Below, one piece after another: positions 1 to 7,962 of a stretch of 44,443 nt of DNA. Position 1 is the stretch's first letter. Each line of letters begins with the position of its first letter. This stretch comes from JBBDYG01 sp040901765 (GTDB taxonomy: Bacteria; Planctomycetota; Planctomycetia; Pirellulales; Lacipirellulaceae). Below the pieces are notes generated by a model. The model saw only the letters and a program-made list of their open reading frames with translations, was not told where the DNA came from and searched no databases. The stretch spans positions 1 to 44,443 of the forward strand of contig JBBDYG010000029.1 of assembly GCA_040901765.1 (NCBI GenBank), written 5' to 3'. The translations under genes and the position numbers were made by a program.

Positions 1-39
1 GAATCCCGTGGACATATGGTAAGCGGCTTGGAGAGAATT

Positions 40-2259
40 TCAACGGGCTGCTAGTTCAGAACCGGCACCTTGGTCTCCGAGCACAAAATGCACGCGATGA
101 GGCGTTCCCGAGTCGGGATTTATCCACCAGAGCTCGTTATCCTGCATGACGTAAAGCCGGCCATTCAGCGTCGTCATGGTCTGTAGATCGCGCCACGCGT
201 CGTTCTTGATGAGGTGCGTGGTGCCGCTCGCGGGATTCACCCACGAAACATCACCGTCCGACTCGATCATGTAGAGGCGATCGTTGAGAGGCACCATCGC
301 TTCCACAGTGCTCCAGTTTCCGCTCTTGACGAGGTGTGGCGTACCGCTGCTGGGATTGACCCACCATAATCCGCCGTCTGCAACCATGTAGAACCGATCA
401 TTGAGAACTACCATCGCCCGGAGATCTGGCCAATCTCCTGCTTTGACGAGGTGAGTCGTGCCGCTTGCAGGATTTACCCACAATAAGTCCCCGTTGGTTT
501 CCACCATATATAGTCGATCGTTATACGTCACCATCGCTTGTACGGTGCTCCAATCCGCGCTTTTGATAAGATGAGGCGTGCCGCTGCTCGAGCTAACCCA
601 CCACAATCCGTCATCAGCGACCATATACAGCCGATCACCGAGAGGCGCCATCGCCCTAAGATTCGGCCAATCATCCAGTTTCAAGACGTCAAACGTTTCG
701 GTCGACGAATCGTAGGACCATAGATCATCGTCAGCAACAAAAAACAGTTTACTGCCGATCGCGACCATCGCCTGCGGATTGCTGATGAAGTCCCTCTCTG
801 GATCGATGTTCCAGCCAATGTCCGCGAGCATGCCTAACTCGTAGGCGCTGAGATGCTCGGTTTCAGTGGAACCGTCCGGACTCATTACCGCGTCGTCATG
901 AATCCAGTCATCTACATGACTTATGCTTGAGCCGGGTATGTAACCAATAGGGCTGTATATCTGAGGGCGCGTTCCGTTGTTGAGCAAACTGCCCAATGGC
1001 CCCGTCCAGTACATATCAATTGGAGTAGCTCCATCCATTCCGTCCCGTAAGCCCTGTATATCAGATGTAAGTTGCCTTCCATTGCTCGTAACTATTTGTC
1101 GCGTGAATGGCGTTGACCCGATGATGCCGGCGAGATTCGTGTAATGACCATCGAATCCTAACCCATGTGTTACCTCATGAGTAATTGTTCCGCGGAATTC
1201 TTGACCGGGTGCCGCCCAGTCCAATCGGATTTTGATCACGATCTCAAATCCGGTTTCATTTCTGCCCGCCATGTGGTTGATAAGTGAAGGAGTAAAATAG
1301 GTTCCATTCACTTTGTGGTGAAGCTTTTCACTTGCGGCGACGGTGGTGGGTCGGTCAAATGAGTCTACGAGCGAGAATTGGATATCGATCGTCTCCCCAG
1401 CGTAGGAGGCCACTAAGTGGGACGACAAATCCGCAAGCGCCTTCGTGACTTCCGCTCTAAGGACGGGATTCCAGCCGCTGCCTTGGAATTGAGGATTTAA
1501 GTCGATCGTACCGAACGACAGGAGATTGAACGGATTCCTAAGAGAGCCTTCAGTGTCGAGATTTGGAATGTACGAAACAATGGTGTCCTGACCCTCTCCA
1601 GTAACAATTACATCGTTTAAATTCTCCACGGCACCCTCTTCGTCTTCTCCGACGAGGTAATCATCCCCATCGTTGCCATACAATGTGTCATTGCCGACGT
1701 CGCCGTAAAGCGCATCGGCGTTCGGGCCGCCGATTAGCGTATCGTCTCCGGAGTCTCCGAATGCGGTAAGTGACACATTAACTAGATTTTCAAAACGGTC
1801 ATTGCCTTCGTATCCGCGGAAGTAGATTTGATCGATCGTCGTTGCGTCAAATTCGAAAAGGTCGTGGCCACCGCCTGCTATTTGTACCGTGGCCCGGAGT
1901 ATACTCGCGAACTGCTCGACGAGCACATTGTCGGGGCCGGTGGTGCCAACAATCACCAGCCCTTGCCTGCCCGGTTCCGACAAGGCCGTTAGAAACAAGG
2001 ACGAACTCGCACCGAGTACATTGCCGAAGTTCTGATGCCACACGCCCTGGTCAAGCTGAGTGACGACCGCGTCGCCATTGCCATCCGCGGGTAAGCCAGC
2101 GCCCGTTTGGGCAATCGAGTCTCGCCAGACCGTGTAGTCCGCGGCGTTAACCAGGCCGTCCTGGTTGTAGTCGCCATTGACGCTTAAGGTCGTAAGGAGA
2201 TAGCGGTTCTCAAGTTGCTCGAAGCGAAATGTTCGGGTGTGGCGAGTTTTGCGCGGCAT
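40..2259 (-). CDS. LEPR-XLL/dockerin/RTX metalloprotease-like exported protein with C-terminal propeller
   Basis: Predicted exported 739-residue multidomain protein. The ATG at 2259 is chosen over an in-frame start 69 nt upstream because AGGAG lies 9 nt before it and the protein then opens with the basic FEQLENRYLL motif of planctomycete LEPR-XLL N-termini. Next come a dockerin-like Ca-binding pair (GDYNQDGLVNAADY), RTX-type GD.GDDTL/GNDGDD repeats, and a central region with HEVTHGLGFDGH (about residues 361-372). That motif resembles a metzincin zinc site, but the third His is one residue later than in HExxHxxGxxH. A late ELGMLADIGW segment is typical of this class of proteins. The last ~240 residues are six propeller-like blades. 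There is no PEP-CTERM tail. Domain calls rest on motifs; proteolytic activity is inferred. It lies 81 bp downstream of a same-strand PEP-CTERM gene. Confidence 0.8.
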   Translation of the reverse strand: MPRKTRHTRTFRFEQLENRYLLTTLSVNGDYNQDGLVNAADYTVWRDSIAQTGAGLPADGNGDAVVTQLDQGVWHQNFGNVLGASSSLFLTALSEPGRQGLVIVGTTGPDNVLVEQFASILRATVQIAGGGHDLFEFDATTIDQIYFRGYEGNDRFENLVNVSLTAFGDSGDDTLIGGPNADALYGDVGNDTLYGNDGDDYLVGEDEEGAVENLNDVIVTGEGQDTIVSYIPNLDTEGSLRNPFNLLSFGTIDLNPQFQGSGWNPVLRAEVTKALADLSSHLVASYAGETIDIQFSLVDSFDRPTTVAASEKLHHKVNGTYFTPSLINHMAGRNETGFEIVIKIRLDWAAPGQEFRGTITHEVTHGLGFDGHYTNLAGIIGSTPFTRQIVTSNGRQLTSDIQGLRDGMDGATPIDMYWTGPLGSLLNNGTRPQIYSPIGYIPGSSISHVDDWIHDDAVMSPDGSTETEHLSAYELGMLADIGWNIDPERDFISNPQAMVAIGSKLFFVADDDLWSYDSSTETFDVLKLDDWPNLRAMAPLGDRLYMVADDGLWWVSSSSGTPHLIKSADWSTVQAMVTYNDRLYMVETNGDLLWVNPASGTTHLVKAGDWPDLRAMVVLNDRFYMVADGGLWWVNPSSGTPHLVKSGNWSTVEAMVPLNDRLYMIESDGDVSWVNPASGTTHLIKNDAWRDLQTMTTLNGRLYVMQDNELWWINPDSGTPHRVHFVLGDQGAGSELAAR
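70..780 (-). repeat. Six-blade propeller repeat, with a 237-bp two-blade unit
   Basis: The 3' part of the gene encodes six blades of 39-40 residues, each with the pattern AM..L.DRLYMV..DG.LWWV....GT.HL.K. Blades alternate between a WSTVQAM type and a WP.LRAM type. The same DNA phrase (gtgctcca) recurs at 308 and 545, exactly 237 bp apart. This points to duplication of a blade pair rather than single blades. A beta-propeller fold, perhaps tectonin-like, is inferred from repeat length and the aromatic pattern. Confidence 0.75.
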
Positions 2260-2340
2260 GAATCTGTACTCCTGTGAATTTAGAAAAGCTTCGTTGATGT
2301 GCCTGTAGCAGCCATCACCTTCAGCCAAATCACCGATGCC

Positions 2341-3573
2341 TCAGCAATCAAACCTGAGCTTTCGCCCGCTGCTTACAATCACCGTCAAGACTAGCGCGAT
2401 GGCGCCAAGCACCATGCTGCTCGGCTCGGGAATCGCCACCATCCGAAAACTGGCAGTCGGGGTACTAAAGGCGATGCGTAGCGGAAATGCGGTTGGGTCT
2501 TCGGCATCGACGGCGGGAGCGATGCCGCTGACGGTGAATCGCTCGACGCCGTGGCCCAAGAGGGCGACGAAGTCGACCGATTGGTCGGCGGTGAATGTAC
2601 CCAGTTCTAACCCCTCGGCGCTTACATGAAACGGTTCGTCGAAACCCGGTGGGAATTCCATGATCGACGTAAACAGCGAGTCCGAATCCATGATGTACTC
2701 GAAGCCGGGCACAAGTGGCGGATCGAACCACATCCCGCTCGGGACATCAGGGAAGAAGAAATCGCCGGTGCTGACGACCTGCGGTAACAGCGGGTTGAAG
2801 GGCGAATTCCCTGGCTCGGAACTGCCAAATGTCGCTGACTGTTCGATACTGTATTCACCTACCTCGCCTAAGAAGTCGCGTCCGATGCCGAAGCCGCCTT
2901 CAATACTTAGAGTCGTCGACGACGTGCCATCGGTGACCAGCACCAGGAAGGGAAGATTCTGGCCGACCACTGGCTGCCCCAATCTCGTTCCAACGGCTGC
3001 GAACACATCGACGTCGCTATAATCAAGCGGATGCGGGAAATAGATGCCCTCACGGATTGAACTACCAAACCTCGTGGTCAAGAAACCGGGCACGTCCTGG
3101 AAGTTCGGCGTACCGACAGCGGAAACGACGCGAGGCCCCAACCCCGTATTACCTAGATATCTTGCTGTAATATTTACGTGTGCTGACAATGCGTGGCCCA
3201 CGTTTGGGAATGAGAGTATCCATTGAGTATTTCCATCGAGCATCGGAGTCGCCGTAATCGCGAACGGCGCAACGACCGGCGTTACACCTTCGAAATTCAT
3301 TCCGAATCGAGCCTTCCAAAAATCGTAGTCGCCCACATCGATCACGTAATTTTCGTTGCCGTCGGCCTGCAGATTAGTTGTCGATCCAAAAGTATCGCCC
3401 AGAACGCCGTAGTCCGCATGTAACACACGACCGTCGCCGTTGTAGTCGCCAGGTAGATGCAAGGGGGGGCACCCGGGGTCTCCTTCAATTTCACACTGCG
3501 CGGCACACGGCCCGACACAAGCAAACAAAAGCAGCACTATCGCACAGAATTGCTGATACATATTCCTGCTCAC
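2341..3573 (-). CDS. PEP-CTERM protein with dockerin-like repeats
   Basis: Secreted 410-residue protein of unknown function. The GTG at 3573 is chosen because GAGGAAGG sits 6 nt upstream; the in-frame ATG four codons later has AGGA only 2 nt away, too close. Residues 1-26 form a signal peptide ending CAAQ. Two Ca-binding dockerin-like loops follow (GDYNGDGRVLHADYG and ADGNENYVIDVGDYDFW, about residues 42-95). The middle is a beta-rich region without a recognised family. The C-terminus has IPEPSS, a hydrophobic helix and a short basic tail, the PEP-CTERM signal for exosortase-dependent sorting. It is probably co-directional with the LEPR-XLL gene. Confidence 0.85.
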   Translation of the reverse strand: MSRNMYQQFCAIVLLLFACVGPCAAQCEIEGDPGCPPLHLPGDYNGDGRVLHADYGVLGDTFGSTTNLQADGNENYVIDVGDYDFWKARFGMNFEGVTPVVAPFAITATPMLDGNTQWILSFPNVGHALSAHVNITARYLGNTGLGPRVVSAVGTPNFQDVPGFLTTRFGSSIREGIYFPHPLDYSDVDVFAAVGTRLGQPVVGQNLPFLVLVTDGTSSTTLSIEGGFGIGRDFLGEVGEYSIEQSATFGSSEPGNSPFNPLLPQVVSTGDFFFPDVPSGMWFDPPLVPGFEYIMDSDSLFTSIMEFPPGFDEPFHVSAEGLELGTFTADQSVDFVALLGHGVERFTVSGIAPAVDAEDPTAFPLRIAFSTPTASFRMVAIPEPSSMVLGAIALVLTVIVSSGRKLRFDC

Positions 3574-3830
3574 AAATCGCCTTCCTCGTTGGTTTGAGTG
3601 CAGCGGTCAACGGACGTCGGCTGCGACCGATAATCAGCCCAGATACCATCGCTAATCCAACTAGCAGCCAGCCCCTGCAGCCCGGTCACCGAAAATCCGG
3701 AAAATAATCCGAAGCTCCCGTTCATGGCCTCCCGTCGGCTACCCCATCGGCCAAAAAACCGCCAAATTGGTCAGAATTCTAGTGACTCCAACATCCTCAC
3801 CGGCAGCTATATCAGCGGGAAGGCATGAGC

Positions 3831-4457
3831 ATGATCGAAACCCAGCCATCAGACTCTGAACTCCTCCTGCGGGCCGGCGAAGGCGACCGCGAGGCGGGGG
3901 CCGATTTGCTGGAGCACTACCGCGACCGCCTGCGGCGGATGATTGGGTTGCGGCTCGATAAGCGGGTGGCGGCGCGGGTGGATGCTTCGGATATTGTGCA
4001 GGAGGCGCTCAACAAGGCCCGCGCGCGGCTGCCGCAGTATTTGGCTAGTCCGCCGATGGCGCTCTATCCGTGGCTGCGGCGGATTGCCTGGGACCGGTTG
4101 CTGAAGGTGCATCGCGACCACATCGATGTCGCCAAGCGGTCGGTCGAGCGGGAACATGCCTGGCGGCCGCGGCTGAATGACGAATCTGTGGCGGACCTCG
4201 CGCATCGGCTGGTGACGAGCACCATCAGTCCCAGCCGGCGGGTGGTGCAGGCGGAGATGCAGGCCCAGATGAAGGAGGCCTTGCTCGCCCTAAAGCCGCC
4301 TGACCGGGAGATTCTCGTGCTCAGATATTTGGAGCAATTGAGCGTCGAGGAGATTGCGGACGTGCTGGGGATCAGCCAAACTGCGGTGACCTCGCGTCAA
4401 TTGCGCGCTTTGCAACGACTCAGGCGGCGGCTCGGGGATGAATTCGGGGCCTGGTAG
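3831..4457 (+). CDS. ECF-type sigma-70 family RNA polymerase sigma factor
   Basis: A 208-residue alternative sigma factor. Region 2 (roughly residues 10-95) contains RVDASDIVQEAL and LYPWLRRIAWDRLLKVHR. Region 4 carries the helix-turn-helix LSVEEIADVLGISQTAVTSR. Two ATGs are possible, at 3825 and 3831. GGGAAGG ends 1 nt before the first and 7 nt before the second, so 3831 is preferred. The stop is 2 nt from the start of a Ser/Thr kinase gene, so the two are almost certainly co-transcribed. Sigma factor/kinase pairs are recurrent in planctomycetes, and phosphorylation-dependent control is the usual proposal. No anti-sigma gene is visible. Confidence 0.92.
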   Translation: MIETQPSDSELLLRAGEGDREAGADLLEHYRDRLRRMIGLRLDKRVAARVDASDIVQEALNKARARLPQYLASPPMALYPWLRRIAWDRLLKVHRDHIDVAKRSVEREHAWRPRLNDESVADLAHRLVTSTISPSRRVVQAEMQAQMKEALLALKPPDREILVLRYLEQLSVEEIADVLGISQTAVTSRQLRALQRLRRRLGDEFGAW

Positions 4458-4459
4458 TC

Positions 4460-7400
4460 ATGTCCGCTTCGCTCGTCACGCCGGACTGTTTGACTGCGGC
4501 CACGCTGCGGGCTCGCGGTTCAGGCTTGATCCCAGCCACACCGAGTCCCCCTCCCCTAACCCCTCCCCCGCGAACGGGGGAGGGGAATCTGACGCTCGAG
4601 CAGCTCGTGGAAGCGGCGTCGCAGCGGTTGGAGCGAGGGGAGCCGCTGGATGTCGAGGCGCTGTGTGCCGAGCATCCGGAACATGCCGAGGAACTGCGGG
4701 AGCTGCTGCCGGCAGTGGCGATGCTTTTTCACATCGGCGCGGAGCCGGTCGATCGCGGAAGCAACGGTGCTTCGGAGGCGTTGCCCTATGCGCGGCTGGG
4801 CGACTTTCAGTTGATCCGCGAAGTCGGTCGCGGCGGCATGGGGACCGTCTACGAAGCGGAGCAGATTTCATTGCGCCGCCGGGTGGCGCTTAAGGTGCTG
4901 CCGTTCGCCTCGGTGCTCGACAAGCAGCAGTTGGCGCGGTTCCAGAACGAAGCCCGCGCCGCGGCGACGCTCGATCATTCACACATCGTGGCCGTTCATT
5001 CGGTCGGTTCCGATCGCGGTGTTCACTTCTACGCGATGCAATTGATTGAGAGTCAGAGCTTGGCGGAGGTGGTGGAGGAAAAGCGGAGAACGGAAAGCGG
5101 AAAGCGGCAGCAGGCCCCCTCCCCTAGCCCCTCCCCCGCGGACGGAGGAGGGGGATCCGGCCAATCAGCAATTGGCAATCATAAATCAGCAATCGCGAGC
5201 GACAGCACGGGAACACAGGCGTATTATCGCGGCGTGGCGGAACTGGGGATTCAGGCGGCGCGGGCGCTGGAGCATGCCCATGCCAATGGTGTTTTGCATC
5301 GCGACGTGAAGCCGGCGAATTTGCTGCTCGATGGCGACGGCAAGCTGTGGGTCACGGACTTTGGGCTGGCGCGAATCTGTAGCGAAGCGGGGCTGACCAC
5401 GAGCGGCGACCTGCTGGGCACGCTCCGCTACATGAGCCCGGAACAGATCAGTGCCAAGCGCGGAATCGTTGATCATCGGTCGGACATCTATTCGTTGGGA
5501 GCCACACTCTACGAATTGCTCGCTTTGACTCCAGCCTTCGGTGGCGATGATCGTCCGGAGTTACTTCGGCAGATTGCCGTGGACGAACCTCTTCGCCTGC
5601 GGCAGCGGGATCGGCGGATTCCCATCGATTTGGAGACGATCATCGACAAGGCGATGGAGAAGAACCCTGCCGCGCGTTATGCGACGGGCGGCGAGCTGGC
5701 GGACGATTTGCAGCGGTTTGTGGACCAGCAGCCAATACTCGCGCGGCCGGCAACGTACGCGGATCGCGTCGTAAAATGGTCACGGCGGCATCACGGCTTA
5801 GTCGCGGCGGCGGCAATCGGGCTGCTTCTGCTGAGCGCGGTGCTATTGTCGGGCATCGGCATGGTGAATCGAGCGCGGCTTGGGACGGTTGCGGCGCTCG
5901 ATGAAACGGCCGAGCTGCTCTACGTGGCCGACATGGGCGCGGCTTATCAGGCATGGGAGAAGGGCTGGGCGGACGAGGCACATAAGATTCTCGAGCGTCA
6001 CCGGCCCAAAGAAGGCGAACCGGACCGCTGCGGGTTTGAGTGGCATCTGTTGAACGCGGCAACAGCACAACCTGATTCCGTCGAGCTAGCCGGCCACGAG
6101 GGCGCGGTCAACGAGATCGCGGTGTTTCCCGATGGGCGCCGGCTGGCGAGCGTTGGTGACGACGGCACGCTGCGCATCTGGGATTTGCGATCTAATAAAC
6201 AACAGTTTTCGGCGCAACTCGACGATCAGCCGCTGTACTCGGTCGCTGTTTCGCCCGATACCCGCCACGTGGCAGCAGGCGGCAAGAAGCTCTATCTCGG
6301 CGATCTGAATCAGCGAAGCGAATGTACCGAGATTTTTTGCACGGAACACAATCTCGAATCGCTCGCGTTCCACCCCGACGGCGATCGGCTAGCGGCCGGT
6401 TCCCGATATCATTCGCTATTTCTGTTGAAGCTTGACGGCGAGATGATTGCCAGCGCCGATTGTGGGTCGCGGGTTCAATCGCTTGAGTTTGTTCCAGACG
6501 GTCGTCTGCTAGTCCCCACGCGCAGCCCGGCTTTTTCTGCGAGCCGCAAGGAAACTGCACGAATTTGGTCCGGCGATTTAACGTCTACTGCGATTGAGTT
6601 CCCTCCGCAAAAATCGAGTGGAATAGGTGCGGTGAGGGTCGCAAGATTGTCGCCAAGTGGCGAGTTCGTGTTGACTGGCAGCCGCGATTCCACAGCAACG
6701 GTCTTTGCCTTCGCGTCGGGATTACGCGTGGCGAGCATGCCGCCGTCACGTGCAAAGATCATGGACATGGCGTTCGCTCCCAACACATCCACATTCGGCA
6801 TCGCCTACACGAACGGAATTGTCGAAATTCACAGCTTCGACCGCGAGGTTGGAAAAGCTGAACCAAAGATGAGCAATCGCCTGAGCGTGTTTCAAGCGCA
6901 TCGGGGCGACGCATCTAGCCTGAAGTTCGTAAATGACGACACCCTGGCAACATGCGGTGCCGATGGACTTGTCAAGATTTGGAAGTTAAACGCGAACTCG
7001 GCGCGCTCCTATTCGCTCGGTCCTCAAATGATCAGCGTGAAAATTTCCCCCGACGGATCGCTGCTGGCTCACACGCATATACACGGTTGCGACGTCCTCA
7101 AAATGAGCAATGCCAAGAAGGTAGGTCACGTTAGCGGCTCGACGCAGTCAGGGGCCGGTTCTGCGTGGTCTCCGTCCGGCGACCGCCAAGCAATCTGCAT
7201 TGATTCAGCGGATGGTGGCTCGATCAGCATTCTTGATCGCATCGGTGTTCATCTTCATTCGCTGGATGACGTAGGATCGCTGAACTGCGTAGAATTCTCG
7301 CCAGATGATCGGACGCTGGCGTCCATCGGAGATCGGCGAAAATTGCGACTCCATGATTCCGAGAATGGCAACGAGATAGAAACTCACACTTTGCCAAGCG

Positions 7401-7933
7401 TCGGAATGGCCGTCGCCTTCACTCGCGACGGTTCTCGACTGGCTTACAGCATGGAGGCGCATGATCTCGCAATAGTTTCCGTTCCGGAGTTTGCGTCGCC
7501 ACGCGAGTTCCGTGGCAGTCGAGATGCCGGTTGTTTGGCGTTTAACCTCGACGATTCGCTATTGGCATCCGGCCACGACGACGGCACGATTCGGTTGTGG
7601 GATGTTGACTCGGGACGCTTGCTAAACGAATTGACGGGGCACGAGTCAAAACTTCGGGACGTTGCGTTCACCCCAGATGGGAAAACACTACTATCAGCGG
7701 CTAACGATGGCACAGTCCGTCTCTGGTCGGTCGAGCATGGCCGTGAATATGGAGTTTTCTTCCGGGCGAGGTCACTAACGACGAACGATCCGGTTGAGTT
7801 CGCTTGCCGAGTCTGCTTGGCAAACGATGGCAAACAACTGGTGATTGGTGACGGAAATAGAGAGTCGCGGTTTGATGCCCACATTTGGCAACTTCCAGAA
7901 AGAGACTCGCCCCGCGAGTTTTCGGTTCAGTAA
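4460..7933 (+). CDS. Membrane Ser/Thr protein kinase with C-terminal WD40 repeats
   Basis: A 1157-residue Hanks-type kinase. It shows the glycine loop GRGGMG (123-128), ALKVL with the ATP-binding Lys near 144, HRDVKPANLL (280-289), DFG (300-302) and APE-like MSPEQ. One transmembrane helix lies near 447-468 (VAAAAIGLLLLSAVLL). The rest, about 540-1150, is WD40 repeats with many LRIWD/IRLWD ends. The kinase should be cytoplasmic and the propeller on the other side of the membrane. Two insertions encoded by GC-rich palindromic repeats interrupt the protein: one in the N-terminal region (about residue 30-43) and one inside the kinase domain (about 210-250), between the hinge and the helix before HRD. 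The catalytic motifs are intact. The upstream sigma factor gene is the likely functional partner. Confidence 0.93.
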   Translation: MSASLVTPDCLTAATLRARGSGLIPATPSPPPLTPPPRTGEGNLTLEQLVEAASQRLERGEPLDVEALCAEHPEHAEELRELLPAVAMLFHIGAEPVDRGSNGASEALPYARLGDFQLIREVGRGGMGTVYEAEQISLRRRVALKVLPFASVLDKQQLARFQNEARAAATLDHSHIVAVHSVGSDRGVHFYAMQLIESQSLAEVVEEKRRTESGKRQQAPSPSPSPADGGGGSGQSAIGNHKSAIASDSTGTQAYYRGVAELGIQAARALEHAHANGVLHRDVKPANLLLDGDGKLWVTDFGLARICSEAGLTTSGDLLGTLRYMSPEQISAKRGIVDHRSDIYSLGATLYELLALTPAFGGDDRPELLRQIAVDEPLRLRQRDRRIPIDLETIIDKAMEKNPAARYATGGELADDLQRFVDQQPILARPATYADRVVKWSRRHHGLVAAAAIGLLLLSAVLLSGIGMVNRARLGTVAALDETAELLYVADMGAAYQAWEKGWADEAHKILERHRPKEGEPDRCGFEWHLLNAATAQPDSVELAGHEGAVNEIAVFPDGRRLASVGDDGTLRIWDLRSNKQQFSAQLDDQPLYSVAVSPDTRHVAAGGKKLYLGDLNQRSECTEIFCTEHNLESLAFHPDGDRLAAGSRYHSLFLLKLDGEMIASADCGSRVQSLEFVPDGRLLVPTRSPAFSASRKETARIWSGDLTSTAIEFPPQKSSGIGAVRVARLSPSGEFVLTGSRDSTATVFAFASGLRVASMPPSRAKIMDMAFAPNTSTFGIAYTNGIVEIHSFDREVGKAEPKMSNRLSVFQAHRGDASSLKFVNDDTLATCGADGLVKIWKLNANSARSYSLGPQMISVKISPDGSLLAHTHIHGCDVLKMSNAKKVGHVSGSTQSGAGSAWSPSGDRQAICIDSADGGSISILDRIGVHLHSLDDVGSLNCVEFSPDDRTLASIGDRRKLRLHDSENGNEIETHTLPSVGMAVAFTRDGSRLAYSMEAHDLAIVSVPEFASPREFRGSRDAGCLAFNLDDSLLASGHDDGTIRLWDVDSGRLLNELTGHESKLRDVAFTPDGKTLLSAANDGTVRLWSVEHGREYGVFFRARSLTTNDPVEFACRVCLANDGKQLVIGDGNRESRFDAHIWQLPERDSPREFSVQ
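4547..4586. repeat. GC-rich palindromic repeat inside kinase gene, copy 1
   Basis: A run of C-tracts (CCCCTCCCCTAACCCC) is followed by GCGAACGGGGGAGGGG, so the two halves can pair as a hairpin. It is read in frame as a Pro-rich then TGEG peptide near the kinase N-terminus. It is near-identical to copy 2 at 5115-5154. Such elements are usually intergenic. Confidence 0.8.
5085..5210. repeat. GC-rich palindromic repeat (5115-5154) with flanking simple repeats, copy 2
   Basis: The core 5115-5154 repeats copy 1 (CCCCTCCCCTAGCCCC ... CGGACGGAGGAGGGG). On its left is a gaacgGAAAGCGGAAAGCGG run, and on its right an A/T-rich ATCAGCAAT...AATCAGCAAT direct repeat. The whole ~120-bp block is translated in frame within the kinase domain without a stop and looks like imported intergenic repeat DNA. 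Confidence 0.75.
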
Positions 7934-7962
7934 GGAAACCTGAAAGCCAGCGAGCGTACCTG

